DNA of 64,000 nt. Source: Trema orientale. Taxonomy: Eukaryota > Streptophyta > Magnoliopsida > Rosales > Cannabaceae. Positions 1 to 11,900 of the stretch are shown here, piece by piece (positions within the stretch are counted from its first letter, which is position 1; every line of letters starts with the position of its first letter). The notes beneath the pieces were generated by a model, which was not told the DNA's origin, did no database searches, and saw only the letters and a program-made list of their open reading frames with translations. Both the position numbers and the translations under genes were made by a program. The stretch is taken from contig JXTC01000003.1 of NCBI GenBank assembly GCA_002914845.1, positions 2,914,224 through 2,978,223 of the forward strand. The letters run 5' to 3'.

Positions 1-335
1 TTTCTACATTCAAAAGAAATTTGAAGAAGAAGAAAATAAAGGAGAATGATAATGTGGCTGATGAGTTGAAGAATCTTAGGGAAAGAATGAATTTAGTAGC
101 TGCAGCTTTGGAAAAGCCAAGGAAAGTGAATGTTGAAAAAGTAAATGTTGACATGGAGCAATTTATAATTCAAGAGATTGAAAAGGTTGATGATTTGAAT
201 TTGGAATCCAAAGTGGTAGCTTATAGAACCCTTACAAAAGATGAGAAGGCTGCTAAAGCATTTCTTGCTATCACAGGTGAGTTGAGGCGCATTTGGTTGA
301 AGATGGAGTTCGGCAACGATATTTTTGAAGCATAA
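1..335 (+). CDS. C-terminal end of a Myb/SANT-like protein (partial)
   Basis: The frame is open from the window edge to a TAA at 333-335, so this is the last exon, or part of it, of a gene lying upstream. About 110 residues are visible. They are highly charged (Lys/Glu-rich, probably coiled coil), followed by a short helical tail in which a run of Glu/Asp residues leads into an 'AFLAI..ELRRIWL' motif. From memory, that tail is the style of the C-terminus of plant Myb/SANT-like DNA-binding proteins related to PIF/Harbinger accessory proteins. The DNA-binding part is not in the window, so the family call is an inference. No intron signal interrupts the visible part. Confidence 0.5.
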   Translation, partial: STFKRNLKKKKIKENDNVADELKNLRERMNLVAAALEKPRKVNVEKVNVDMEQFIIQEIEKVDDLNLESKVVAYRTLTKDEKAAKAFLAITGELRRIWLKMEFGNDIFEA

Positions 336-1248
336 TGATAATTAATTTGCTACTACTTTTTTATACCAAAAACAAAAACAAAAACAAAAACAAACAAAAT
401 TTCGGGCTTTTTTTTTTTCAGAATACATGTAATTGGATGATGGTGATTTACAGTAAGGAAATATCAAGAAATTAGTACAGCTTTTTTTCCATTGAGATCA
501 AGTTCTCCCTTATTGTATTATTCATATTTTGTTCTTGTTTTCGTTTCTTATATTATTCATGTTTTGTATTTTGTAAACCTATAATTAGCTTGGCCATTAT
601 CATAATTTCAATAATTATATATTGTATTAAGATATTGTATTAAAAGGTTAATTTTTAAAAAATATCATTTTTAAAATTTATTTAGAAAATATCATTTTCA
701 AAAAATATTTAGGAAAATACCACTTGTAAAATTACTATGTTTAGAAAGTTTATTTACAAAAATACTATTTTCAGATATAAATTAAAAAAAATACCACTTT
801 TAAAAACTAAGAAAGAGTCTATTCATAGTGAGATTGGATGATAGAGGAAAGTAAAAGAGAAGTAAAGAGGGAAATTTTTTTTTTTTTTCCCTTTAATTAC
901 CAAACAAGAGAAAAAAAAAATAGAAGGAAAATCATTTTTTTTACACTATGCTTTCCTTGACTTCCAAACAAGAGAAAAAATTTACTTTTTTTTCCTCCTC
1001 ATTTTTTTTCAATTCTTTTTCTTTCAATTTTTTTTCCTCTCAAAATCTGGGTTCCAAACAGGGCCTAAGATTGACTGCTTAACGCCGTGTTAAAAAATTT
1101 TCCGGTCTTTACCAGTTTACTCCTCTGAACGGCCTCTAAAAGGAAGCACGTGCCTTACACATGAGACTTGACAGCAAAAAGGCACGGAATCAATTAAAGG
1201 GACGTAGGTGTAACCAAAACAATGAGATTGAGGATTTCAATGCTAAAA
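336..1248. other. AT-rich intergenic stretch with a hAT-type MITE end
   Basis: No coding region is seen. Stretches of ATATCACTTTTTAAAA-like sequence at about 600-810 belong to a dispersed AT-rich repeat also seen at 3740-4010, 16230-16640, 19570-19860, 21585-21905 and 38045-38410. Around 830-1072 is a poly-T/A-rich unit ending in GGTTCCAAACAGGGCC, a typical end of plant hAT-like MITEs. A relative occurs at 27930-28284. Confidence 0.45.
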
Positions 1249-1717
1249 AAAAAAGAAGAAATCACGGCAAAAGTACCTGTTCTTAGTCAAAATTTATACT
1301 TATATACTTATTTTTTTTTCTGATGACGATAATACTTTTCGTTCAAATTTTGTAACAACCGTCAAATTTTTCCATTAAATACCACCTCAGCAAACACGTG
1401 TCGCATTTTGAGATTAATTACAATTTAAAAATGTAAAAAGATGAATAAAAAATTGAAAAATGAAAAATAAATTGAAAAAAAAGAAATAAGTTTAAAAAAT
1501 TCAAATAAATTAAAAAAATAAAAATAAATTCAAAGTCAAACTTTTGCTGCAATTTTAGCTATTTGTTTCTCGAGAAAGTGCAAGAAAAAATTGTATTTAT
1601 TTCAGTAGAAATCAAGATCCTATCTTTTCCAAAGAAAAAAAATGGTGGAAAAAATGGTGATATTGTCATAATCAGTGCCTCAAACGCAAAATGGGTTAGA
1701 AGTAGCTTGAAAACCAC

Positions 1718-2095
1718 AGACGAAGGTACCAGTCCTCTTACCTGCGGCCGCCTGATGAACCTAAAGGAGAACCTGGTAATGGTGGGAGGGATCGGTAAAC
1801 ATGATTGACATGACATAATTAAGGGGATTGGCATCTGGGTTTTAGCATGGAGGGGGTGGCAAGAGATCCTCGAATGCCCCACAAGTTCTTTCAAGGATTT
1901 GGCGAGTTTGATGATGTGTTTGCAAGCAGTGGCACGGATGATCTCATATACATTCAGAGCTATAGAGCTCCTGCGCTCTTCTCATCTATGACATGAACCA
2001 AAAACAATGGAAATGGTCACAAAAGTGCCCAATGACAAAGCGATTTCCACTTTAGCTCTTTACTGGTTTCTGCTTTGAACCAAGGCTTGAAATTG
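1718..2095 (+). pseudogene. Captured F-box/kelch C-terminal fragment
   Basis: Conceptual translation shows blocks typical of the C-terminal part of plant F-box/kelch-repeat proteins of the At5g15710 type: 'CGRLMNLKENLVMVGGIGKH', then 'MPHKFFQGFGEFDDVFASSG' and 'TDDLIYIQSY'. A stop follows directly after the first block, and small deletions shift the frame between later blocks, so it cannot make the parent protein. There is no F-box part. The fragment lies inside the terminal repeats of a Mutator-like element, so it was probably carried here by transposition. The family assignment is from memory of the protein family. Confidence 0.65.
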
Positions 2096-2431
2096 CTCCC
2101 TGATATTGTTATGATAGTCTTTTTGTTTTCAAAATCGTCATGGCCTAGTCACATACAATCTCTCCACCCGTTCTTCTCATGGTTTGTTGGTGAGAAGTTT
2201 TGTCCCAGTACCTAGATGTACTGTAATTTGTTCGTCTCGAATTTAACTGTCATCTGCCCAAATTAAACCACGTCGACGCACTCGTCAAACTTCTCGGATT
2301 AGAAGTGCAAGGTGGCGACGACGTCTTCTTCCACCACCGCCCCGGCGGTGAAGAAGGCCCATCCTGATTTGCGGCCACGAAGACGACAAAGACGAATCCC
2401 AAGCTTCCACACATATATATATGGTTGCCAA

Positions 2432-2662
2432 TCTAGTATGTATTTTTTTTTTTTTACCTATGTGTAGGTATTTTTTTTTAAGCCGTTGGATCATCATCTA
2501 ATGGTGATCCAACGGCTATAATCAAATACATAAAAAGGTGGGCATCATTAATGCTATTTCTCTCTCCTACTTTTTATAATAAAAAAATGTGCAAAAAAAT
2601 TTTTCATTGGCCCAATTGATACTTATGCATAGGTAAAAAAAAATAATTACCTACTGGATTGG
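2432..2662. mobile_element. Small TIR element nested in the Pack-MULE
   Basis: The left end (a poly-T run followed by ACCTATGTGTAGGTA) is repeated inverted at the right (TACTTATGCATAGGTA followed by a poly-A run). In the middle, at about 2480-2517, a near-perfect hairpin is formed by AGCCGTTGGATCA and its complement. There is no coding capacity. The ends are set only approximately. Confidence 0.45.
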
Positions 2663-3451
2663 TGCACTATATATATTGTCATCTATAGCTGAATAAGCAA
2701 AACCCAGGATTCGAAGCAAAGCACAGTCCCTTGCCCGAACTACGGGATCGCTATGGCCGCCTTTAGAGGAGTCATGGTTGCTGCAATCCTCGTACGAGCT
2801 GAGAACGTCATCCGAAGCGAAATCGAACCCTCAATAGCCCGAGTTAGTCTGATCCGATAATACAAACGCCATAATTGCAAGGACGAGAAATGCAGATGGG
2901 TTCTTCCCCAATTTCAATGGTAGACTAGTCGACATAGAGAGTGTGAAGAAGAATAGGATAATTTTTTATCTTCTTACATAGAGAAAGTGTGGAGAAAATA
3001 GGGTAATTTTTAATCTTCTTCTTTATTTTCTGAATTTATTTGATTTAGTTTCATTTTTATTTTATTTTTCTAATTTTTGATGATTTTTATATAATTTTAA
3101 AATGGCATAATATCTTAGAAGTCGACACGTGTATAATGATGTGGCATTTAACGGAGAAATTTGACGGTTGCTACAAAATTTGGACGGAAGGTATTATTGC
3201 CATCAGAAAAAAAGATTAAGTATATAAGTATAAATTTCGACTAAAAACGGGTACTTTCGCCGCAATTTTCCCAAAAAAGAATGTGATCTAAGTGGTACTT
3301 TGTGAAAAAATGGGGATTATACTCCTCTGATTCTACTCATTGCCAATTGCTACTACAGTAGCTAAGAGCTTGTTTGGTAATACTTATTTAAACAATTTTT
3401 TGTTTGTTTAATCAAAACAGTGGAAATACTTTTCGAAAACATATTTTTTAA

Positions 3452-3622
3452 GGGGAGGGCTACAGTAGGGGCGCCCCTACGTAGGGCCACTCCTTATACA
3501 CCGTTGGATGGGAATCTATGGGGAATAACGGGAATCTGTGGGGAATCTATTTATACACAAATTCCCATCCAACGGTGTATAGACAGGGCCCTACGTAGGG
3601 ACGCACCTACTGTAGACGCGCC
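3452..3622. mobile_element. Foldback MITE, copy 1
   Basis: The unit of about 171 bases is nearly palindromic over its whole length. It begins GGGGAGGGCTACAGTAGG and ends CCTACTGTAGACGCGCC, with inner arms ATACACCGTTGGATGGGAAT and its complement. It sits in poly-T/A (flanks ATTTTTTAA and TTTTTTTAA, 8 of 9 matching). A second copy lies at 8332-8492. It has no coding capacity. Confidence 0.75.
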
Positions 3623-4665
3623 TTTTTTTTAAAACTACTTTTGTTTTTTGTTTTTTTAATTTAAAAACAAAATTTCTAAAATTTTGAAAACAAAAATTTC
3701 TTAATGTCAAATTTTTTTTAAACAATCTTTTAGAAAGGCTAGTATTAAAATTCAAATATATTTAGACTCATATCACTATTTCTTTGAACATTTTCTCTCT
3801 CATCACTAGCTCTCCTGTCACTATCTTTCTAGTCTATTATAAGAGTGATATTTTTCTAAATATTTTTAAAAATGATATTTTTCAAGCTAAATTTTAAAAA
3901 TGGTATATTTCAAAATAATACTGTAAAAAAGGTCAACTTTTTTCCAAAACTTCCCAATTTGTTTAGAAAACTATCATTTGCTGAAGTTTGATTTTGAAAA
4001 ATGCCATTTTTAAAATTTATTCAAATTAATGCCACTTTTTCCTCTCTCCTCGTTCTTTTTTCCATTTTTTTCCTTATTGCTCTCTCTTTTGATTTTCACT
4101 TTAAAAAGTAAAAAGTACTAGTTACCAAACATCTTTTTATTTAAAAAAACAAAAACATTAGTTACCAAATATATTTTTTGCCTTTGAAAATGAAAAAACA
4201 AAAAAAGAAAAAGTACTTTTGTTTTTGTGATTAAAAAAAAAAAAAAAAAAGCATTATAAGCTGTTAATTAATCCCATCTGGATAAGCTGTCTGATTTGAT
4301 ATCTGTGCAGACTGTAAATGGTAATTTCAGCAAAATTGGTCGTTGATAGTAATATGTATAACCATTGTTCAACCATGACAAAGGACAAATATGTGTATAC
4401 AATTCGAAGGCGTACCATAATTGAGTCGAGTTCTAGACAAATCTAATCGAAATATGTGGACAGCCTTTCATGTTGACAAAGATAGAACTGTAGTTATTGT
4501 CAAATTTGGTTGGTCACTGACACTAGTGTTATCTCTGATTGTTTTGTTGGCAGACCCGGCCTTGATCTATGGGAGTCGAAGAAAAGTTGGTATAACAGAA
4601 CCTATTGTTTTGATCTGTCCTTAAAAGAGAAAAGGAAAAGAAAATAAAACTTAGCAACATATAAC
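3623..4665. other. AT-rich intergenic stretch, no gene seen
   Basis: It holds A/T runs, fragments of the ATATCATTTTTAAA repeat and, at about 4100-4250, TTACCAAACA-type motifs. These mirror TTTGGTAATACTTATTT near 3373 and suggest an older TIR element into which the foldback MITE inserted. The short open frame at 4421-4624 has no family resemblance and was not called. Confidence 0.35.
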
Positions 4666-5246
4666 GGGTTATTATCTAAAAAAAAGCTCTGAATTTTTTA
4701 ATTTTGACAAAAAAAACACTGAATTTTAGATTATATATAAAAAAAATTATTTAATTTTAGCAAAAAAAAGTTGAGTTTTTAATTATATCAAATGAAACCT
4801 TTGAATTATAAAATTTAATTAAATTAGCTAGCGAAATAAGTCAAATGATCCATTTTTCATTATTATACACTGTTATGCGGGACTATGCGAAACTATTTAT
4901 GTTGACAAATACCTCAATTGGACGAAAACTATCCCATTCTATATTGAAAATATTAGCTTTTTTAGTTAAAATAAATTTTAAAAAATAGTTCATAAATATA
5001 GAACACTTAAAAAATAAAGTCGTTCTTAATCACGTTAAATATTCATTGATTAAATATGTGTCTTGGGTTCAATTTGATTGGATTTCAAAATCTTAAAATT
5101 TTATTTGATATAATCAGAAATCCAAGGTTTTTATTGTTAGAATTAAAAAATTTCAAAGTTTAATTTTATATAACAAAAAACTTAAAGTTTTTTTTGCTAA
5201 AATAAAAAAACCCAAAGTTTTTTCTTTTTATTTTTATAATAACCCA
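4666..5246. mobile_element. Mutator-type MITE, 581 bp
   Basis: Terminal inverted repeats of more than 100 bases begin GGGTTATTATCTA at the left and end with its near complement (TATAATAACCC) at the right. The flanking 9-mers ACATATAAC and ATATATAAC match at 8 of 9 positions. The interior is AT-rich and non-coding. Confidence 0.55.
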
Positions 5247-5434
5247 ATATATAACTAACGTTTTTAAGAGCCACCTACCTTGTATTTAGGATTAAACAAT
5301 ATTAATTATTTATTGTGGTCGATACCCTTTTGGCATTATATAGCTCTGAGCAGGACTTATTTTTAGTGGGGGCATAAGTAACTTAAATTTTATAATAGTA
5401 CTTATTCAAATGATAATGAATGCTAGTATAGAAT

Positions 5435-6479
5435 GGGTAAATGGCATCATTAGTCTCTAGCCTATAACTATTTTAGCATATTGATCTTCAAACATTCTTT
5501 TTTATCATTTCAGTACTTTACATTTTCCTTTTTGGCACCATTATAGTCCTTTTAGCATATTTTATTCAAAATTCATTTAAATGGGACAAATTTTGCATCA
5601 TTGATCATTGTTATTTAAATTATTTACCAATTTGATCCCCTTTTTTTGGCATTTATATCTCCAATTAATAATTTTTCTGGCATTAATTCTTGTCAAAATT
5701 ACATTAATATCTCCTTAAAAAAATTACAGTAATTTCTCCTAAAATAAAAAATAATTACAGTGAAATTACTTGGCAAAAAAAAAAGAAAAAAATATATAAA
5801 ATCTTTAGAGTTAACTATATTACTTTTTACTTGTACATAATTAGTTAATTTTTTTAAAAAAATAATAACATAAAAAATTGAAAAATCTATTGTTTAGGGT
5901 TAACTTCTAGGCTTATTTGCTATATTGTTTATGTAATTAAGTTTTTAGAATAACCATTCATGATTAAATAGAATTTTAATAGATATAGTGAATTTTCAAT
6001 CAAATTTGACTAGTAGTAAATATACGAAATCTTTTTAGTTTTGAAAATGGTAAGGTAGTTATTTTCTATCCATAAAAGTTACTTTAGTTTGATATAAACT
6101 AGGGTTTATTGGTATGAATTTTTTTAAAATTTGATTCTTAAATGAATTGTTTCTTTTATATCCGCTTTTGAATTTTAATTTTCAAAAATATTAGTAGATG
6201 CAATATTATTAATCAGAGATATGAATGCAATAAAAATAAAAAAGAGAAAAGAAAGAAACAAAACTAGGGACTAAATTGCTAAACAACTGAAATAATAAGG
6301 ATTAGTGGCAGCGAAATTTCTCCCATTCAAATGAATTCTAATGGAATCTTGGATGGAATATACCAAAAGAATTAACGGTGTCAAAAAGAAAAAGTTAGAT
6401 ATTGGAATGCCACAAAAAAATATTGGGGACCAATATACCAAAATAGTAATTAATTAGGGACTAATGGTACCATTAACTC
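5435..6479. mobile_element. Mutator-type non-autonomous element, family X, copy 1
   Basis: Inverted repeats of at least 130 bases begin GGGTAAATGGCATCATTAGT and end in the near complement. Flanking 9-mers are GTATAGAAT (5426-5434) and CTATAGAAT (6480-6488), 8 of 9 matching. The interior is AT-rich with no transposase. A second copy of about the same length lies inverted at 56074-57127. Confidence 0.8.
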
Positions 6480-8331
6480 CTATAGAATACATCTTGAAGG
6501 TTTTCTCTACGAATATGTTTTTTTTTTTTCAATTTTCTATTTTTATGAGGGAATTATCTTCATTTTCCTATTTTTTAGATGAAAGAAAATTTACAACACG
6601 TGTGAAAAATAAATAAATGGTTTCTAAAGTAGAATAAAAGTGACAAAACACTACTTATAATTAGGACATAATTGCAAAAATAAAATTTTAGTGATGGCAT
6701 AGTTGAGAAAAAATTATGTTATTCATAAAAAATAAAAAAGAAAAACAAATTGAGCCCCCACTCGCCCCTTTCCCTCCGCTGCTGGTTACTTGGTCATTAA
6801 TTGCTACTTCGCCGTATTATTAGTTACTCTTTTGCTTTTTTCGTCAAAAAAAAAGAAGGTTACTCTTTTGCTTTATATATTTTTTTGGCGGTGAAACTTT
6901 TTTGCTTTATATGATAATGTTGGTTGTTCATATGGCAGTGGGATCTATTAATATCAAAGAGACCAATAATGTTACTATCATACTAGGTTTGCTGCACGTG
7001 CAAAACATGTGCAATACTACTATGTAGTGATAGAGCTAAGATTTTTGTTGAGCGGGACTAGCACTACATCAATTATTTAATCATTTAATCGAAATTGCCA
7101 AATCTTAAAGTAATATACTTCGCAATTGCTAAATACCTTGACAACTTTTCATAATAACCTCTTTATTAACCTTGTTAAAAATATATTTCTCAATATAAAT
7201 AAGTAAATATCATTCAAATATTGATTGAGGCTTATAAAAATATGACTAAATTTTGGGCCTAATTTTAGTAAATGTCCCTTTGTCAAAAATTATAGCAAAA
7301 TGTCCAGTATATATGCATATATACCAAGTGTAAAATTTTATATACCAAGTATAAAAAATTATATACCTAGTGCATTTCAGAACAGTAACTAAAATTGGTA
7401 GATATGTGTATCTACCAAGTGTAAAAATATATCTACTTAGACATTTAGTTATAAAATTTTAAAAGTAGACATCTACTTAATCAAATTTAAAATTTTGGTC
7501 ATCCACCTAAATTTCTCATATTTATTGGTTTAATATTCAATTCGTAGAAAAAAATACACTAGATGACCATAACCACAAGGACCACAGCACATTAGTGCCC
7601 TTTTTCTGTTAGTAAAATCAATTTAAAAATAACAAAAACTCAAATAATAAGAAGAACAATAATAAAAAGTACACAACATTACATTTTAGTTTGTTTACAA
7701 TCTTCTAAGTTCTAGTCTTTAATAGTTAATAACAATATCTAATAGTTTACATTTTCTCATCTTCATGATTCTTTTCTTCTAAGTTTTTTCTATTTTTTTT
7801 TTTTTGTGCATGTTACTGAACTCTGAAACCTGAAAAGTCATACCCTTTTGCTTATGTTCTAGGGGTAAGACATAATGAAGGAAATTGAAAATTATGTTTT
7901 TAAAAAAAACATCAAGAAGGGATTTTTATAATTTGTTTATTTAAACCTATAATTTTCATTTCATTTCAAAGTAGGTTTTCAAAAGAATAATTCAACATAC
8001 TTAGTTTGTATTCTTTTTTGTTGGAGGTCCAATTTATAATTTGTGGAGGCTATTCTTTATTTTATATAATTTTGAAGGAGGGCTTTTTATATAATTAAAG
8101 CTAAAAATATAAAATAAACCTATATATAGATGCATAAAAAAAATATTTTTGGGGTGCTCAAAAAAAAGAAAAATAAATAGAAGACAAAATAATTTGATCA
8201 AATTTTGAATAGTACAAAGAGAGTTGTTGTATGAATTTTGGAAGTGTGCGCAAATGTGTGTGAGAGAAATGGTCGGAATTCTTAAATCAATTTATGTATA
8301 AATTTTATAACAATTTTTTTTGGGATGGCTA
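6480..8331. other. Repeat-rich intergenic stretch without a gene
   Basis: No coding region is supported. The stretch contains a 300-base dispersed repeat (listed separately at 7240-7525) and A/T-rich sequence of no recognised class. A G-box-like CACGTG occurs near 6995. Confidence 0.4.
7240..7525. repeat. Dispersed ~300-bp repeat, copy 1
   Basis: The sequence around GTATATATGCATATATACCA and AAAATTGGTAGATATGTGTA is nearly identical to 19905-20195 and more distantly related to 21120-21410. The ends show weak inverted similarity over about 40 bases, so this is probably a MITE. It has no coding capacity. Confidence 0.7.
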
Positions 8332-8492
8332 CGGTAGGGGCGTTCCTATGTTGGGTCATGCCTTAATTATCGTTAGATAAGAATCTGTGAGGAATAACGG
8401 GAATCTGTGGAGAATCTATTTATATACAGATTCTCATCCAACGGTGAATAGACAGGACCCTATGTAGGGGCGCTATTACTGTAGACGCGCCC
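8332..8492. mobile_element. Foldback MITE, copy 2
   Basis: It begins GGGATGGCTACGGTAGGGGCG and ends GTAGACGCGCCC. The internal arms match those of copy 1 at 3452-3622. It is flanked by an exact 9-base repeat, ATTTTTTTT (8323-8331 and 8493-8501), which suggests a Mutator-type mobiliser, although the repeat is low-complexity. It lies about 420 bases upstream of the first MATE gene. Confidence 0.75.
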
Positions 8493-8911
8493 ATTTTTTT
8501 TTTTTAAAAAAAAAGAAAAGTGCCAACTGCCACTTTTATATATAATGGTATAGTACAGATACTGATAAGGTGAGTCTCTACTCTTTTAAATGCATACGTT
8601 GGCTGTCAATTACATTTGAGGTGAGGGTGTGAGGCTGTGACACTCTGCGGCCTAAGTTACCAGAAAAAGTAGAACCCTTTACGTGGCAGCCTCCATGGTA
8701 GAAATATTTATAATGTCAAGTTGTCAACAACCCACTTTTGTTTTACGCCAAACAGGTAAGACCAAAGATTCAACAACTGCTACAACGTGATAAATCATAA
8801 ATGCCCCTGGTCCGCTAAGTTCATATACCAGACACCCCCTACATAATATTTGATTTAACGGTTACAAAATTTGTAATAGCTGAAGTTGTAGCAAAAGCCA
8901 TAGCCATAGCC

Positions 8912-11900
8912 ATGGATCATAACACCCCACTGATCCATAATCACAGCAACCATGAGGAAGAGACAGACAAGCATGCTCCCCTGGTTAAGGAGTTTGGCTA
9001 TGAATCAAAGAGGCTATGGAAGCTGGCCGGCCCCGCCATCTTCACCTCCATTTGTCAGTACTCATTGGGTGCGCTCACTCAGACGTTTGCTGGCTTAATT
9101 GGGGAGCTAGAGCTCGCTGCCGTCTCCATCGAGAACTCTGTTATAGCCGGCCTCGCCTTCGGCATCATGGTATACTTTTTTTGGTCTCTTATTCTGGTTT
9201 TCAGTTTTTGTTTTGTTTATGTTTTGGACTTCAGACTATCAAATTTGGTTTTTTTTTTTTTTTTTGAAAAAAAAAAAGGACAAATCACAAAAGAGAGTTT
9301 GGAAGCTTAAGCCAATGCTTGGAAGTTGCGTATGTGATTTTAATTCTGTAAAGTGGTTGACTATTTCATGTTCACTTTTCATCTATTGGATGGCAGTCTT
9401 CGCCCCATTGGAGAAACGGACTAACAGATAACTATATTTAATATTCGACTCTTTTTTGGTGGTCGAGAGAGAGACTTAATGCGAAGAAATGTTCTACCAT
9501 GTCCAACATTATGCCTCTACCTTCATTACTTTGTTTTCTTTTGGTTATAAATGTGTGAATTGACCAGAAGTACCTGATTAAGCTTGTGAAATAGGCTATT
9601 AAGACAGACCAAATTTTTTTTTTTTTTTAAAAAGTGGAGTTTAACTAATGACCACCACTTACTATAAATTTAAAGGAAAATAACACACACACTCTACCAA
9701 TATTTGAACCTCTGACCCCCCAAACTCACACAAACGTCCCTCAAGTCTTGAACCAACTGAGCTTTAAGACAGACCAAACTTACTGCCATGGGGACTTCTT
9801 TATTTCCTTAATCTCTTAATTTCATTCATTTATTAACATGAAGACATGTCAAGTAAATATTGATACAATGATGTCATTAGCTTATAAGCTTTTTAACTTG
9901 AAGCTATTTGGTTGAGGTTGACTATTAGTTGGGAATGGGGAGTGCATTGGAGACTCTCTGCGGGCAAGCATACGGTGCGGGGAGCCTCAGGATGTTAGGT
10001 GTGTACATGCAGAGATCATGGGTAATTTTGTTAACCACAGCCTGTCTCTTGGTCCCCATCTATATTTGGTCTCCTCCCATTCTTGAGCTTATTGGACAGA
10101 CCACTGAGATATCTACTGCATCTGGTTAGTTAATTTTTGTTACTGGCTTTTCTGTATTACAATATTTTACTAATACCAATAAAAAACAAAAAAGAAAGAA
10201 AAACGTGGCAATATAGTTTTTGATATTACATAACAATATTTTACACTAAGTGATCATATGCAAATTCTTTTAGCAGAAAATAAACATTAGTGTATCCATT
10301 TTAGTAGAACTGAACGTGAACGGCTCCCTGATGCAGGAAGGTTTGCTGTATGGATGCTTCCACAGTTGTTCGCCTACGCACTGAATTTTCCGATACAGAA
10401 ATTCTTGCAAGCACAGGGAAAAGTCTTGGTCATGGCCTGGATTTCGGGTGCGGTACTGGTTCTACATGCATTTTTCAGCTGGTTGCTAATACTGAGACTT
10501 GGGTGGGGCTTAACCGGGGCAGCAATCACACTCAACACATCATGGTGGCTCATTGTCATTGGGCAGCTATTGTACATTTTCATCACCAAGTCGGATGGTG
10601 CTTGGAGTGGATTCTCATGGCTGGCATTTGCCGACTTGTTTGGTTTTGTTAAGCTTTCTTTGGCTTCTGCTGTTATGCTATGGTATATTTCTCCTCTATC
10701 CACTTCCTGATATGCAATTCTGTTTACAACACTATAAATTTTTTCTTTTTGTGAATTGGTTGGTTGCAGTTTGGAATTTTGGTACTTGATGGTGTTGGTG
10801 GTCATAACAGGCCGTTTGCCAAATCCATTGATCCCAGTGGACGCCATTTCTATATGGTAGAGATATTTTATTTCCTGCTTGATTTCCCATATGGTACATT
10901 CAGAAAAGATACAGTTCACTTCTTGAGCCTAATTTCCCACTATTCATTTTTTCAGCATGAATATAAATGGATGGGATGCGATGATTGCAATCGGATTTAA
11001 TGCTGCAATAAGGTGATGTTTCCATGCATCTCTTTGCCCTTTATGTTTCAATTGACACACCACAGTTGGATTCAAATAGAGGATCATTTTTTTCATTCTC
11101 ATCTAATCAAGAGCTTAAGAATTTTGTACGTTTCCAACAGTGTGAGAGTATCAAACGAACTTGGAGCTGGCAATGCCAGGGCTGCAAAATTTTCAGTGCT
11201 AGTTGTTTCTGTCACATCAATGGCAATCGGATTCGTTGTCATGTGTGTTGTATTTGCCACCGAAGACTACTTCCCATACCTTTTTACGACAAGTGAGGCT
11301 GTTGCTAAGGAAACTACTAAACTAGCAATCTTGCTTGCAATCACAATGCTGCTGAATAGTCTCCAACCAGTGTTATCTGGTAGAGTACCTGAAAACACAT
11401 TGCTGGAGCTTTAGAACATAAACCTTTTTGTCATTAGTTGTTTAAAATGTTTTTTTAATATCTTTCAAAAAGGTGTTGCCGTTGGAGCCGGATGGCAGTC
11501 TCTGGTTGCATACGTTAACATTGGGTGCTACTACATTGTTGGACTTCCAGCTGGTATTCTTCTAGGTTTCAAATTTGGTTTTGGAGTCATGGTAAGTTAC
11601 TAGAATCATCTCTCATTTGAGTATCTTCTATACAAATTCGAAATGTTTAAGTATCATTTTAGTCTTCTAACCAAAAATTGCCGAGTTGTATTTCGTGTTT
11701 GTAACTTTTCCTCTAATTTGATCTTTTGTCCACTTTCCTGGGTTGCAGGGTATTTGGTCAGGAATGATTGGAGGCATAGTCTTGCAAACCATAATCTTGG
11801 TAGGGATTACTATGGCTACAAACTGGAACAAAGAAGTCAGTATTCTTTTCCATTGCAGCATCAACATGTTTAATTTATGTCAACTCTCTTTCATTTCAAC

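Larger units (their letters stand above)
1258..3272. mobile_element. Pack-MULE (non-autonomous Mutator-like element)
   Basis: Long terminal inverted repeats of about 140 bases lie at about 1258-1402 and 3120-3272. The left end reads ...CGGCAAAAGTACCTG and the reverse complement of the right end reads ...CGGCGAAAGTACCCG, with good match through a shared ACACGTGTCG block. A 9-base direct repeat, AAAAAAGAA, flanks it (1249-1257 and 3273-3281), the length expected for Mutator-like elements, although it is low-complexity sequence. The element carries no transposase. Inside are a broken F-box/kelch fragment (1718-2095), a smaller nested TIR element (about 2432-2662) and GC-richer segments at 2270-2420 and 2700-2960 that may be other captured pieces but were not identified. 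Confidence 0.75.

Noticed and set aside
4421-4624. 67-codon open frame in the intergenic region
   Set aside because: No motif, no splice context and no resemblance to a known family.
9700-9765. tRNA gene suggested by box A and box B
   Set aside because: No cloverleaf could be drawn and there is an A-tail and target duplication, so it is a SINE; the same holds for 54470-54565 and 43095-43210.
10374-10919. Minus-strand open frame of 181 codons opposite MATE copy 1
   Set aside because: It is the antisense shadow of exons 3-4; the plus strand has exact exon structure and family motifs. A similar shadow lies at 17527-17874.
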